32,096 nt of DNA from a virus: the IMG/VR virus record IMGVR_UViG_3300008266_007841, positions 1 through 32,096 of that record, one strand, 5' to 3'. Each line of letters opens with the position of its first letter. Positions within the stretch are counted from its first letter, which is position 1. The translations under genes were made by a program, and so were the position numbers. The notes below the pieces were generated by a model that saw nothing but the letters and a program-made list of their open reading frames with translations, was not told where the DNA came from and ran no database searches. Shown piece by piece: positions 22,604 through 31,121 of this stretch.

Positions 22604-23848
22604 ATGGATTACTCAGAAAATAAACCAATTTGGCCAGGTTCCTCTTCATTTACAACTGGATCTACACCATTTGGATTCTTTGATACTGATCCGATGTTCC
22701 AGAACCATGCAGATCGATTTGCAAAGTTTGCAGCACAACATGTTGGATATCCAATTATGGATGTTGAACTTTTAGATATAAATTTTTATACTGCATTTGA
22801 AGCCGCAGTACTAGAATATTCAAACCAGATTAATCAAGTTAACATTGTTAATAACCTGATTAACACGTTAGGAGTTCAAACCGGTTCTGATTATTTAACA
22901 GGCAATGGTGGATCCATGACTGGTGTTAATATTGGGCAATCTTTAGGATACATAACTAAACTATCTAGAGCATATGGTACTGAAGCTGACTCGGGGGGTG
23001 ATGTAAAATGGCGTAAAGCTGTTGTTAACATTATTCCTGGACAACAAACATATAGTATTCGCGAAGCAGTATCTGCATCATTATCAGCAAACAGTTCTAG
23101 TTTATCCAATACTAGTTCAATTGAAATTCGCAGAGTATTGCATAATCCACCGCCGGCAATTACAAGATATTTTGATCCATTTGTTGGAACAGGTCTAGGT
23201 TCGCAACAATTATTAGATTCATTTAACTTTGGAGGATTTTCACCTTCAATTAGTTTTATGATGATGCCAATACACGCAGATTTATTAAGATTGCAGGCAA
23301 TTGAATTCAATGACCAAGTACGTAAGTCACATTACTCATTTGAAATACACGGAGATGACATTAAGTTTTGGCCTATACCATCATCTGGTACGGGATCATC
23401 TGCATCTTCTTTATTTTATAATAATGTATGGATTGAATATTTGCTTGAAGAAGAAAAAAGCAAACAAGCTATTTTGTTTGGGAATACAGCACTTTTAACT
23501 GGGGTCGTAAGTGACGCAGCAAATATACCATATACGAATCATCAGTACAGGACAATTAATGATATGGGCCGTTCTTGGATATTTAAATACGGTGTTGCAA
23601 CTGTGAAAGAAATGTTGGGATATGTACGAGGTAAATATTCATCGATACCAATTCCAAATTCAGAAGTAACATTAAATGGGTCGGAACTAGTAACACAGGG
23701 CCAATCAGAAAAAGAAGCTCTAGTAACACAACTTCGTGAATTTTTAGCAGAATTAACAAAAGAAAAAATGTTGACCCGCCAAAATACCGAAGCTACCCAA
23801 ATGACTGAAATACTAGGTAAAATTCCATTAAAAATATATGTTGGATAG
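22604..23848 (+). CDS. Neck protein (gp13-like)
   Basis: The 414-residue protein lies directly before a gp14-like gene, as gene 13 does in T4. The C-terminal part (from about FKYGVATVKEMLGYVRGKY, residues ~326-344) followed by PNSEVTLNGSELVTQG, a helical segment and a short IPLKIYVG end has the same layout as the gp13 C-terminus as I remember it. The N-terminal half contains a NFYTAFEAAVLEYSNQINQ helix (~64-82) and Gly/Ser-rich loops. It is about 100 residues longer than T4 gp13 (309). Known role: gp13 with gp14 closes the DNA-filled head and prepares it for tail attachment. The assignment rests on the C-terminus and synteny. Confidence 0.72.
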   Translation: MDYSENKPIWPGSSSFTTGSTPFGFFDTDPMFQNHADRFAKFAAQHVGYPIMDVELLDINFYTAFEAAVLEYSNQINQVNIVNNLINTLGVQTGSDYLTGNGGSMTGVNIGQSLGYITKLSRAYGTEADSGGDVKWRKAVVNIIPGQQTYSIREAVSASLSANSSSLSNTSSIEIRRVLHNPPPAITRYFDPFVGTGLGSQQLLDSFNFGGFSPSISFMMMPIHADLLRLQAIEFNDQVRKSHYSFEIHGDDIKFWPIPSSGTGSSASSLFYNNVWIEYLLEEEKSKQAILFGNTALLTGVVSDAANIPYTNHQYRTINDMGRSWIFKYGVATVKEMLGYVRGKYSSIPIPNSEVTLNGSELVTQGQSEKEALVTQLREFLAELTKEKMLTRQNTEATQMTEILGKIPLKIYVG

Positions 23849-23857
23849 GAGTAAGAT

Positions 23858-24379
23858 ATGGCACTGTTTGGAGGAATTAGAGACGCTAAATTCTTAGCTT
23901 CTGTTAACGCAGAATTATTAAATGCAATTGTCGATACAGAAATAGAATTTTTCAAATTAATTATCGAATCATCAGATTCTAACATGTATGGAGAATCTCC
24001 ATCTAAATCATATTATGATTCTATATTGCTTCCGTGTTTAATAACTAAAGAATCAAAAACTGCGACTATGGATGATTATGGTCATTCATATACACGAACA
24101 GCCCAATTTGGAATATCAAGAGATATTTTAGAACGAGCTGATTTCTTCCCAGAAGTAGGCGATATTGTGTTTTGGGATAATGAATACTATGAACTAGACA
24201 ATGTAGATGCAAATCAATACTTTGCTGGTAAAAATCCTGAAACATGGCCAAACGGTTCACAGCATGGATACAGTATATCTGTATTATGTGATGCACATGC
24301 AACAAGACAAACACCACATGGTATCAAAGATCTTCGTCGAGGCGGAAACAATAATTTTGCATACAAAGGTAATAAATAA
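23858..24379 (+). CDS. Neck/head-completion protein (gp14-like)
   Basis: This 173-residue protein starts with LASVNAELLNAIVDTEIEFFKL (~11-32). It later contains the segment RTAQFGISRDILE, followed by ADFFPEVGDIVFW and NEYYELDNVDANQYF (~78-125), resembling gp14's region in which a GDLIYF strand precedes an FEI...YQLG stretch. Shorter than T4 gp14 (256), it may lack the C-terminal extension. Known role: neck component joining head and tail. A strong Shine-Dalgarno, TAGGAG (23846-23851), overlaps the previous stop and sits 6 nt before the ATG. The gene shares a TAATG junction with the next. Start and frame are clear; the functional call is strengthened by synteny with gp13-like and gp15-like genes. 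Confidence 0.78.
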   Translation: MALFGGIRDAKFLASVNAELLNAIVDTEIEFFKLIIESSDSNMYGESPSKSYYDSILLPCLITKESKTATMDDYGHSYTRTAQFGISRDILERADFFPEVGDIVFWDNEYYELDNVDANQYFAGKNPETWPNGSQHGYSISVLCDAHATRQTPHGIKDLRRGGNNNFAYKGNK

Positions 24380-25605
24380 TGCCTAGATTAAATAGAAAAA
24401 ATATTGATCGTAAAACTAATAAGCCAGAGCCATACAGAACAGAAGGCTTAACAAACGATCAACTGTTGAATCGAGCTAATCAAATAAGACGAGATGATGA
24501 TGTAGTACGAACAGTGCAACGCACATTGTATGATATTGATTATGCAATTAAGTGGTATGTTGATAATGAAATACAACCTCAGATTAATCATAACACTGAA
24601 TTAATTCCAGTCCCGGTAATTTTTGCTAACGGTGAAAAATGGGACAATGTTCGTAGATTAGGTTATTTGCGAGATGAAAAAGGAATGCTTCAATCTCCAT
24701 TAATCATGTTGAAACGAAACAGTGTGGTAGAACGAGACTCATTGAGAACATTGGATGTTAATCGTATGCCAGCTGGAAATCAGATAGTATATAAAAGTAA
24801 ATACAATGCTCGAAATCGGTATGAAGATGTATTATTTCCAATACCAAATTCAGAGCCACAACCAAGTGAACAGTTTTATGTTGTGGATATTCCAAAATAC
24901 GTTACTGTTGAATACGATATGATGCTTTGGTGTGATTTCACCACGCAACTCAATGATTTAATTGACCAAATACTTCCATATGGTAGATTTTTATGGGGCA
25001 ATGAAGCAAACCGATTTGAAACAGCCATTGGTCAAACTTCATTTGAAATTGTGAATACGGTTGGAGAAGATCGATTAGTGCGAGCGACAATTCCATTAAC
25101 AGTACAAGGTACCCTGTTATCAGAACAAGAAACCAGGATATCAACTATTAAAAAAATGTACTCAGTTAAACGAGTGTCATATGATACCGTAGTTGATATA
25201 GGCACAACTGATATGTTTGCTACAGTAAATGTGCCAATACAACTATTACAAGTGCAGAGTGTAATATTAGGGGGAGGTAATATAACTGTAACCGGCGGTG
25301 GAACTAGCACGACGATTGATGCTGCAACTCTATCTTATATAATCGCGGTTTCAGATCGACAAGCAACATATTCATCTAGCACAACTGTGACAGTTAATGC
25401 ATTTGCTGCAATCAATCCAGTAACTAATTTAACGGCAACCAAGAACGAATTCAATGTATACATCAACGGCCAATACATAGATAAAGTGGCATATACTTGG
25501 ACACCATCAGACATTGCAAACCAGACCATTATATTCGATACTGCGACTTTAGGATACACCATAGATTCCACAGATACGATAATTATTAATGGAAGGTGGG
25601 CATAA
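24379..25605 (+). CDS. Tail completion / sheath stabiliser protein (gp15-like) with C-terminal beta extension
   Basis: Residues ~40-260 follow the gp15 pattern: ELIPVPVIFANGEKW (~74-88), LIMLKRNSVVERD (~108-120), and VTVEYDMMLWCDFTTQLNDL then QILPYGRFLWG (~174-205), which matches gp15's ...IYELSIFTRYEDDM...QILPYF. Known role: a hexamer capping the tail tube and sheath and joining it to the neck. From ~290 an additional ~115-residue domain (VILGGGNITVTGGGTSTTID ... YINGQYIDKVAYTWTPSDIA) looks like beta-sandwich modules absent from T4 gp15 (272 residues). The start ATG overlaps the previous stop (TAATG), and the next gene also starts at a TAATG junction. Confidence 0.78.
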   Translation: MPRLNRKNIDRKTNKPEPYRTEGLTNDQLLNRANQIRRDDDVVRTVQRTLYDIDYAIKWYVDNEIQPQINHNTELIPVPVIFANGEKWDNVRRLGYLRDEKGMLQSPLIMLKRNSVVERDSLRTLDVNRMPAGNQIVYKSKYNARNRYEDVLFPIPNSEPQPSEQFYVVDIPKYVTVEYDMMLWCDFTTQLNDLIDQILPYGRFLWGNEANRFETAIGQTSFEIVNTVGEDRLVRATIPLTVQGTLLSEQETRISTIKKMYSVKRVSYDTVVDIGTTDMFATVNVPIQLLQVQSVILGGGNITVTGGGTSTTIDAATLSYIIAVSDRQATYSSSTTVTVNAFAAINPVTNLTATKNEFNVYINGQYIDKVAYTWTPSDIANQTIIFDTATLGYTIDSTDTIIINGRWA

Positions 25606-28600
25606 TGAGACAGTTCAAACCAGGACAATTACAAACCGGTTCTTTATATAATATTTCGTCAAGCTATGCGTTAACGGCATCATTTGCATTGAATGGTGGT
25701 GGCGGAAGTGGCACTACTATAAACACCGGTTCATTTGTAACCACAAGCTCATTTAATGCATTCACTGCATCATATACCACCGGGTCGTTTACTGGGTCGT
25801 TTAAAGGTGATGGATCTCAATTAACAGGCATTGTTTCATCAAAATGGACTGGATCGAATCCTATATCACGTCAAGGCGATGTTGAGATAACCGGGTCACT
25901 GCGTGTGCAAGGAAGCATTACTGGAAGTTTATTTGGTACTGCGAGTTGGGCTACGAATGCAGCGACTGCATCTTATGTTAATCCACTCAATCAAAACGTA
26001 CAACTAACCGGCTCATTATACTTAGCAACACCAGAAGTAGCATCCGTATATTTTTCAGGATCATCCGCAGCAAGTCGATTGGTGTGGAACGATACAGATG
26101 GTACCTTAAATTTAGGATTAAAAGGTGGCAATGTAACTCTGCAAGTAGGTCAAGAGCAAGTTGTTAGGGCAGTAAACAAAACCGGAACTAATCTATTAGA
26201 ATCTGAATATAAAGCTGCTCGTATACGAAGAGTAGACGAAGGTGGATCTCAAGGCCAACGATTAGCCATTGTACTGGCTCAAGCTGACAATGATGCTAAC
26301 TCAGTGGACACATTAGGCCTAGTAACTGAGAATATCGACGTAAACCAAGAAGGTTTCATTACTAATAGTGGATTAGTCAGAGGCATAAACACTACCGGAG
26401 CATTGCAGGGAGAAACTTGGGTGGATGGTGATGTATTGTACCTATCACCAACAACGGCTGGAGGTATAACAACAACAAAACCACAAGCTCCACAACACAC
26501 TGTAATTATAGGGTATGTAGTATACGCCCATTCAAACAATGGTACGATATTTGTTAAAGTAGATAATGGATATGAAATAGATGAATTACACAATGTTAAA
26601 ATAACAACCGGGTCACTTACACCAGGACAACTTCTAGTTAGAAGTGGGAGTAATGCTACCGGTGTTTGGATTAACACAAACCAATTAACTGGATCATATG
26701 GTTTAACTGGTTCATTAACTGCTACATCATTTACCGGATCTTTGTTTGGTACTTCTAGTTGGGCAAGTAATGCCGTAACTGCGTCACATGCTCCAAACTA
26801 CGTGTTAACTAGTGCAACCGGTTCAATGTTGTTACCATATGTGCTAACTTCGAATACTGCATCAATGACTGTGTTAAGCAGTTCATTTGCTAGTACTGCA
26901 TCATACGTATTACAAGCAGTAAGTGCATCATATGCTCCGGACACAACTTTTCCATATACCGGTTCTGCTTTAATTACTGGATCGTTAGGTGTAACAGGTT
27001 CTATGTCATTATTGGCTACAACTTCAACAACTTCCACTATATTTAACGTTAGAAATAGTGCTAGTACTGCTAATATAATTGAAGCAAGAGGTAACGCTTC
27101 TATTGTTTTTGCAAATGGGGTAAGTACATACTCTCTAAACCCAAGAACTGATGCCGATGGATTTTCTTTAAATTCGGGAAATGGTCTTTATGGAACTGGA
27201 ACGGGAATGGAAGTCGTTTCAAATGGCTTCCTGATTAACAATTCAGGTTCAAGAACATTCCGCTTTACGGGCGCAAGTGTTACAAATCTTTGGGAATTTA
27301 GAAATGAAAGTGGTCAATTAAGAATATGCCCAACGACTGATACGACAAATCCAATTATTAACTTAAATGGTACAACAAGGTTCGTTGGAGTGGGAATTTT
27401 AACACCAGCCGCAAGACTTGACGTAAAAGCCCAAGGTGCATTATCCACAGATACTGTGTTCCGAGTTAGAAATAGTGCGGATACTCAAAACTTAATGTCC
27501 ATTACCGGCGATGGTAGAGTCGCAATTGGATTGAATGCTCAAATACTAGGTACGACTGATGCGTTTAAGAATGTTGTTATCGGTGGTGGTGCAAAGGATA
27601 TAGCATCAGCTGGGGTAACTGAAAATGCTGTTGCATTTGGATACAATGCTGTATCAAATAATGGAGGTACTGCAATTGGAGCGAATACATCAATCACTGG
27701 GATACAAGGTGTGGCCATTGGTGCAAGCGCCATTGCCGGAATAAGTTCCACCGCAATTGGTGCAACTGCGATCGCAGATGGTACTTCTGGATATCAATCA
27801 CTGGCCATTGGTTTTGGTGCAAGAGCATCTGCACTTTTAAGTGGTATCATTGCAGTAGGACAATCATCTTATACCAATGCACTAGGTCAAACATTAGCTT
27901 TTTGTGTTGATCCTTCTGGAGCAAATAGTCAGACCATGCTTTTGACAAATAAAGCAAATCTCGTATTTAGAAATAGCACACAATTAACTTCTGGAACGCA
28001 TTGGGATACTACTGCAACCAACACCCTAACCATACACTCAGGTTCAATACCAGCAACTACGGTATCCGGTGCATTCCAAATGTATGCAGCAACCGGATCG
28101 CTAACAAACAACACAAGACCACACTTCCGAACAGGAAACGGTACTACGGTTTGGTTAGGAGATGAATCACGCTTATTCAACGTAACGGCATCTCGCACAA
28201 TTATATCAAGTTCACAAAACACAGCATCAGGTTCTTCCCTAACAGTGTACGGATCAGGTTCAGCCTTACCAGTATTCACAGTACAAGGTTCACAAGGTGA
28301 ATTGTTTAGCATAACAGATAGTTTAAGTGGCTCTTTATTCTCAGTTAATGATATTTCTGGTTTGCCAATTTTAGAAGTATTCTCTGATAACACCACACTG
28401 ATTGGTAACTATCTAGATCCGATGTTGATCACAACGGCTAAAATCACGCAAACAAACTCAGGTTCGTTTACGGTGTATAGTTTACCAACAGCATCTTATG
28501 ACACTGCATTCTTTGAATACTCTGTACGATCGGGTTCAAATGCACGAGCAGGTACAATCATGGCAATTCAGAGTGGGTCATCCGTAAACTTCACAGAAAC

Positions 28601-28730
28601 TACAACAACTGATTTTGGTAACACTTCCGCAGTTTCATTCGGAGTATTTATTACAGGATCAAACATGGCATTAACAGGATCTTCAACTTCAGGAGCATGG
28701 ACAACAAAATGTATAGTAAGAGGAATTTAA
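25605..28730 (+). CDS. Large repetitive tail fibre protein with fibre and YadA-head-like modules
   Basis: I place the start at the ATG overlapping the previous stop (TAATG); an in-frame GTG lies at 25596. This gives 1041 residues. The N-terminus has TGSFTGSFKGDGSQLTGI and repeated SLFGTASWATNAATASY modules (near ~105 and ~380). Residues ~150-330 contain a segment ending QGETWVDGDVLYLSPTT and GYEIDELHNV, which I know as common in phage tail proteins. Around ~480-640 are two related modules (IFNVRNSASTANII and VFRVRNSADTQNL, the second after LDVKAQGALS). Residues ~665-760 hold YadA-head-like repeats (TAIGANTSITGIQGVAIGAS; LAIGFGARAS). The C-terminus is Gly/Ser-rich beta. Probable role: host recognition. 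No chaperone or peptidase end domain is obvious. Confidence 0.82.
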   Translation: MRQFKPGQLQTGSLYNISSSYALTASFALNGGGGSGTTINTGSFVTTSSFNAFTASYTTGSFTGSFKGDGSQLTGIVSSKWTGSNPISRQGDVEITGSLRVQGSITGSLFGTASWATNAATASYVNPLNQNVQLTGSLYLATPEVASVYFSGSSAASRLVWNDTDGTLNLGLKGGNVTLQVGQEQVVRAVNKTGTNLLESEYKAARIRRVDEGGSQGQRLAIVLAQADNDANSVDTLGLVTENIDVNQEGFITNSGLVRGINTTGALQGETWVDGDVLYLSPTTAGGITTTKPQAPQHTVIIGYVVYAHSNNGTIFVKVDNGYEIDELHNVKITTGSLTPGQLLVRSGSNATGVWINTNQLTGSYGLTGSLTATSFTGSLFGTSSWASNAVTASHAPNYVLTSATGSMLLPYVLTSNTASMTVLSSSFASTASYVLQAVSASYAPDTTFPYTGSALITGSLGVTGSMSLLATTSTTSTIFNVRNSASTANIIEARGNASIVFANGVSTYSLNPRTDADGFSLNSGNGLYGTGTGMEVVSNGFLINNSGSRTFRFTGASVTNLWEFRNESGQLRICPTTDTTNPIINLNGTTRFVGVGILTPAARLDVKAQGALSTDTVFRVRNSADTQNLMSITGDGRVAIGLNAQILGTTDAFKNVVIGGGAKDIASAGVTENAVAFGYNAVSNNGGTAIGANTSITGIQGVAIGASAIAGISSTAIGATAIADGTSGYQSLAIGFGARASALLSGIIAVGQSSYTNALGQTLAFCVDPSGANSQTMLLTNKANLVFRNSTQLTSGTHWDTTATNTLTIHSGSIPATTVSGAFQMYAATGSLTNNTRPHFRTGNGTTVWLGDESRLFNVTASRTIISSSQNTASGSSLTVYGSGSALPVFTVQGSQGELFSITDSLSGSLFSVNDISGLPILEVFSDNTTLIGNYLDPMLITTAKITQTNSGSFTVYSLPTASYDTAFFEYSVRSGSNARAGTIMAIQSGSSVNFTETTTTDFGNTSAVSFGVFITGSNMALTGSSTSGAWTTKCIVRGI

Positions 28731-28734
28731 GGTT

Positions 28735-29421
28735 ATGGCGTTTAATTATTCACCGAAAATAGTAACAGATGGATTGATACTGTATTTAGATGCAGCAAAT
28801 CCACGTTCATATACGTCTGGGTCAACTTCATGGGTAGATTTATCACGTGGTGGAAATAACGGAACATTGGTAAATGGTCCTACATTTTCAAGTGCACATG
28901 GTGGGTCAATTGTTTTTGATGGAACAAATGATTACGTTGATTTAGGTGGAAGTTTAAATTTAAAACCAACAACATCAATTACTGTTTCGACTTGGATCCG
29001 ATTCAATGCCATGGTTGCAAACGTAAGAGCATTATCTGATTGGCATCAAAATGGTGCAACTGATAGATGGATTTTTTACATTACTGATTCTAATACAATA
29101 CAGTGGTATCTTTTAACAAATTCCTTCGCTTCTGCAGTCCCATTTTCACCAGTATTATTAAATACCTGGTATAATTTTACAGGCGTATATGATGGAATTT
29201 CCCAAATTTTTTATGTTAATGGAGTATTTCATAATTCAACCTCAAAAACAGGCACTATGAATACATCAAATACATCTCAACCCGTAAGATTAGGAGGCCA
29301 AGTTTCAGCTGGAGGATATCATAATGGTAATATATCAACAACATTAATTTATAATCGCGCTCTTACAGCAACAGAAGTCTTACAAAACTACAACGCAACT
29401 AAAACTAGATTTGGACTATAA
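28735..29421 (+). CDS. LamG/concanavalin A-fold virion protein, paralog 1
   Basis: This 228-residue protein is a single jelly-roll domain of the Laminin-G/pentraxin (LamG_3) type. It opens with IVTDGLILYLDAANPRSY and a WVDLSRGGNNGTLVNGPTF stretch, has GGSIVFDGTNDYVDL (~53-67) and STWIRF, and ends in ISTTLIYNRALTATEVLQN then YNATKTRFGL. Such domains on phage tails usually bind glycans. It is the first of three paralogs in this cluster. AAGG (28729-28732) overlaps the fibre stop, and the ATG is 4 nt after that stop. The next gene starts in the TAATG junction. Confidence 0.85.
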   Translation: MAFNYSPKIVTDGLILYLDAANPRSYTSGSTSWVDLSRGGNNGTLVNGPTFSSAHGGSIVFDGTNDYVDLGGSLNLKPTTSITVSTWIRFNAMVANVRALSDWHQNGATDRWIFYITDSNTIQWYLLTNSFASAVPFSPVLLNTWYNFTGVYDGISQIFYVNGVFHNSTSKTGTMNTSNTSQPVRLGGQVSAGGYHNGNISTTLIYNRALTATEVLQNYNATKTRFGL

Positions 29422-30119
29422 TGGCAGGAAGAGTGGCATACTACGGTCAAAGTGTACAAGATGGTGCTGTCTTGCGACTAGATGCCGGCAAACGAGACTC
29501 ATACCCAGGTACCGGAACTATATGGCGAGATTTAAGCGGCAAGCAGAATAATGGCACATTGCTCAATTCGCCTACGTTTAATAACACCAACGGAGGGATA
29601 TTGCGGTTCGATGGGGTAGATGATTACTGCTTGAACTCAATTAGTAGTGGGTTTACGCAAAAGTTAACAGTAATAACAATAGCCAAATCTACCAATGCAA
29701 CATGGAACCAGTACGCAGGACTAGGTTCTGCTCGTGTAAACAACGGATACATTATACATAACAACTACCCAAGTGTTACATCTGTAACTTTTTATGTAAT
29801 TGGCAGCACAGGCGGCTATACCGATATCGGCTCAGTAACTCCGTCAAATATTACGAACTACAACTTTTATGCATTAACCACCAACGGTACAAATTCTCAC
29901 AAAAGATACTTGAATGGAGCATTGATAGGCACATCAACTACCGCCATAACCAGAACTGACACTAACTCGTCTCAAGGCAACTGGTTAGCTAGCGATTCTG
30001 GTGTCGCCGGCCGGTTTAATGCAGTTTCAATTGGCATTCATTTGATCTACAACAGAGAACTAAGTAGTGATGAAATATTGCAAACATACAATGCATACAA
30101 AACCAGATTTGAAATGTAA
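29421..30119 (+). CDS. LamG/concanavalin A-fold virion protein, paralog 2
   Basis: The 232-residue protein shares the same frame of motifs: VQDGAVLRLDAGKRDSYPG, IWRDLSGKQNNGTLLNSPTF, GGILRFDGVDDYC, and a C-terminal HLIYNRELSSDEILQTYN then AYKTRFEM. The core between these blocks has diverged strongly from paralog 1, and its codon usage looks different (more GC-containing codons such as GCC, GGC and CGA). That fits an old duplication with diversification or separate acquisition. Probable glycan-binding tail component, by fold. The start overlaps the upstream stop (TAATG) and its own stop overlaps the next start (TAATG). Confidence 0.85.
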   Translation: MAGRVAYYGQSVQDGAVLRLDAGKRDSYPGTGTIWRDLSGKQNNGTLLNSPTFNNTNGGILRFDGVDDYCLNSISSGFTQKLTVITIAKSTNATWNQYAGLGSARVNNGYIIHNNYPSVTSVTFYVIGSTGGYTDIGSVTPSNITNYNFYALTTNGTNSHKRYLNGALIGTSTTAITRTDTNSSQGNWLASDSGVAGRFNAVSIGIHLIYNRELSSDEILQTYNAYKTRFEM

Positions 30120-30391
30120 TGGATATTAACATGGAAACACAAGACTACGAAAACAGAGAATTCATGATATTCAGTGTGTCTGAATTAGACAACATTGATT
30201 TCACACAAGTACTAGAAACATCGGCAGAAACTGTTAGATGCTCTATTGATGGTACCCTTACATTTGTAAAATGGGAAGGTACAACACCACAATGTGTTGC
30301 AGATTTAACTACAAAGCAAGGTCCATACACTTACACAGAAATTCTAGAAATACTATCTACACTGGAATGGACAAGTAACGAGATGCCATGA
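30119..30391 (+). CDS. Small unknown protein inserted between LamG paralogs
   Basis: This 90-residue acidic protein starts in a TAATG junction (a second ATG at 30131 is possible). It contains FTQVLETSAETVRCSIDG (~23-40), TLTFVKWEGTTP (~41-52) and KQGPYTYTEILEILSTLEW (~64-82). The pattern looks like a small conserved phage family that I associate loosely with tail-fibre regions, but I cannot name a function. It has no LamG features. Its fixed place inside the adhesin cluster and its ATGA overlap with the third paralog suggest co-expression, possibly as an assembly factor or a small structural partner. Confidence 0.75.
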   Translation: MDINMETQDYENREFMIFSVSELDNIDFTQVLETSAETVRCSIDGTLTFVKWEGTTPQCVADLTTKQGPYTYTEILEILSTLEWTSNEMP

Positions 30392-31068
30392 GTACAGTTG
30401 GAAATTGGAGAGGACCTAACATAGTTAAAGACGGATTAGTATTTTATTTAGATGCTGGTTCACCTAACTCATTTTATCCCCCAACAGCTGGTGCAACTTG
30501 GAAAGACACCTCAGGAAATGGGCATATTGGTACTTTAACAAATGGACCAACATATGATTCTGCAAACGGTGGTACAATTGTATTTGATGGAGTTGATGAT
30601 TATGTTTCAACAAATTATAACACTGCATTAACTGATTTTACTGTTGGGGTATGGTTTAAATCTACAAATGTGAGTGGATACCAACGAGTATTAGATAAAA
30701 ACTATACTAGCGGTTTTTGGATAGGAAGAAATACTACATTGGCAAATAGTTGGGGTGGAGGTATTTGTGAACCTACAGCACCATATGGAAGATTTATTAC
30801 CTTAACAGATAATCAATGGCATTATATAGTATTTAGAAGACTAGGAACTACACATACTGTTTTTGGAGACGGAATAATCAACACAACATCAGGCACTGTG
30901 CCAGCAACTGCTTTAAGTACATCTACTCTTGCTCTAGGTAGAGAATTCACTGTTGGGCCAAGTGTATTTAAAGGGAATATTTCATTTACACATATGTACA
31001 ATAGAGCATTATCTGACCAAGAAATACTTCAAAACTTCAACGCAACTAGAGCACGTTTCGGTCTTTAA
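30388..31068 (+). CDS. LamG/concanavalin A-fold virion protein, paralog 3
   Basis: The 226-residue protein repeats the family pattern. Its N-terminal block is IVKDGLVFYLDAGSPNSFYP, followed by WKDTSGNGHIGTLTNGPTYD and GGTIVFDGVDDYV. A central VGVWFKSTNVSGYQRVLDK leads to the C-terminal block MYNRALSDQEILQNFN and ATRARFGL. It is closer to paralog 1 than to paralog 2 at the C-terminus by eye. As with the others, probable sugar binding is inferred from the fold; no catalytic residues are evident. The start is the ATGA overlap with the previous gene; after its stop a promoter-like motif precedes the next fibre gene. Confidence 0.85.
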   Translation: MSTVGNWRGPNIVKDGLVFYLDAGSPNSFYPPTAGATWKDTSGNGHIGTLTNGPTYDSANGGTIVFDGVDDYVSTNYNTALTDFTVGVWFKSTNVSGYQRVLDKNYTSGFWIGRNTTLANSWGGGICEPTAPYGRFITLTDNQWHYIVFRRLGTTHTVFGDGIINTTSGTVPATALSTSTLALGREFTVGPSVFKGNISFTHMYNRALSDQEILQNFNATRARFGL

Positions 31069-31071
31069 CCA

Positions 31072-31085
31072 TATTTATAATAAAG
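31072..31085 (+). promoter_or_regulatory. Promoter-like AT motif, copy 8
   Basis: TATTTATAATAAAG starts 3 nt after the stop of LamG paralog 3. It differs from the others in having a 36-nt spacer to the ATG at 31122. Confidence 0.42.
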
Positions 31086-31121
31086 CTAGTATTAATCTTG
31101 GACAGTGAAAAGATTTAACAT

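Noticed and set aside
25596-25604. GTG start for the large fibre gene
   Set aside because: It is possible, but the ATG at 25605 forms the TAATG junction used at other gene boundaries in this window.
27929-28396. Minus-strand frame of 155 codons in the fibre gene
   Set aside because: It is antisense to repetitive beta-rich coding sequence, is not linked to any promoter-like motif and has no recognisable motif.
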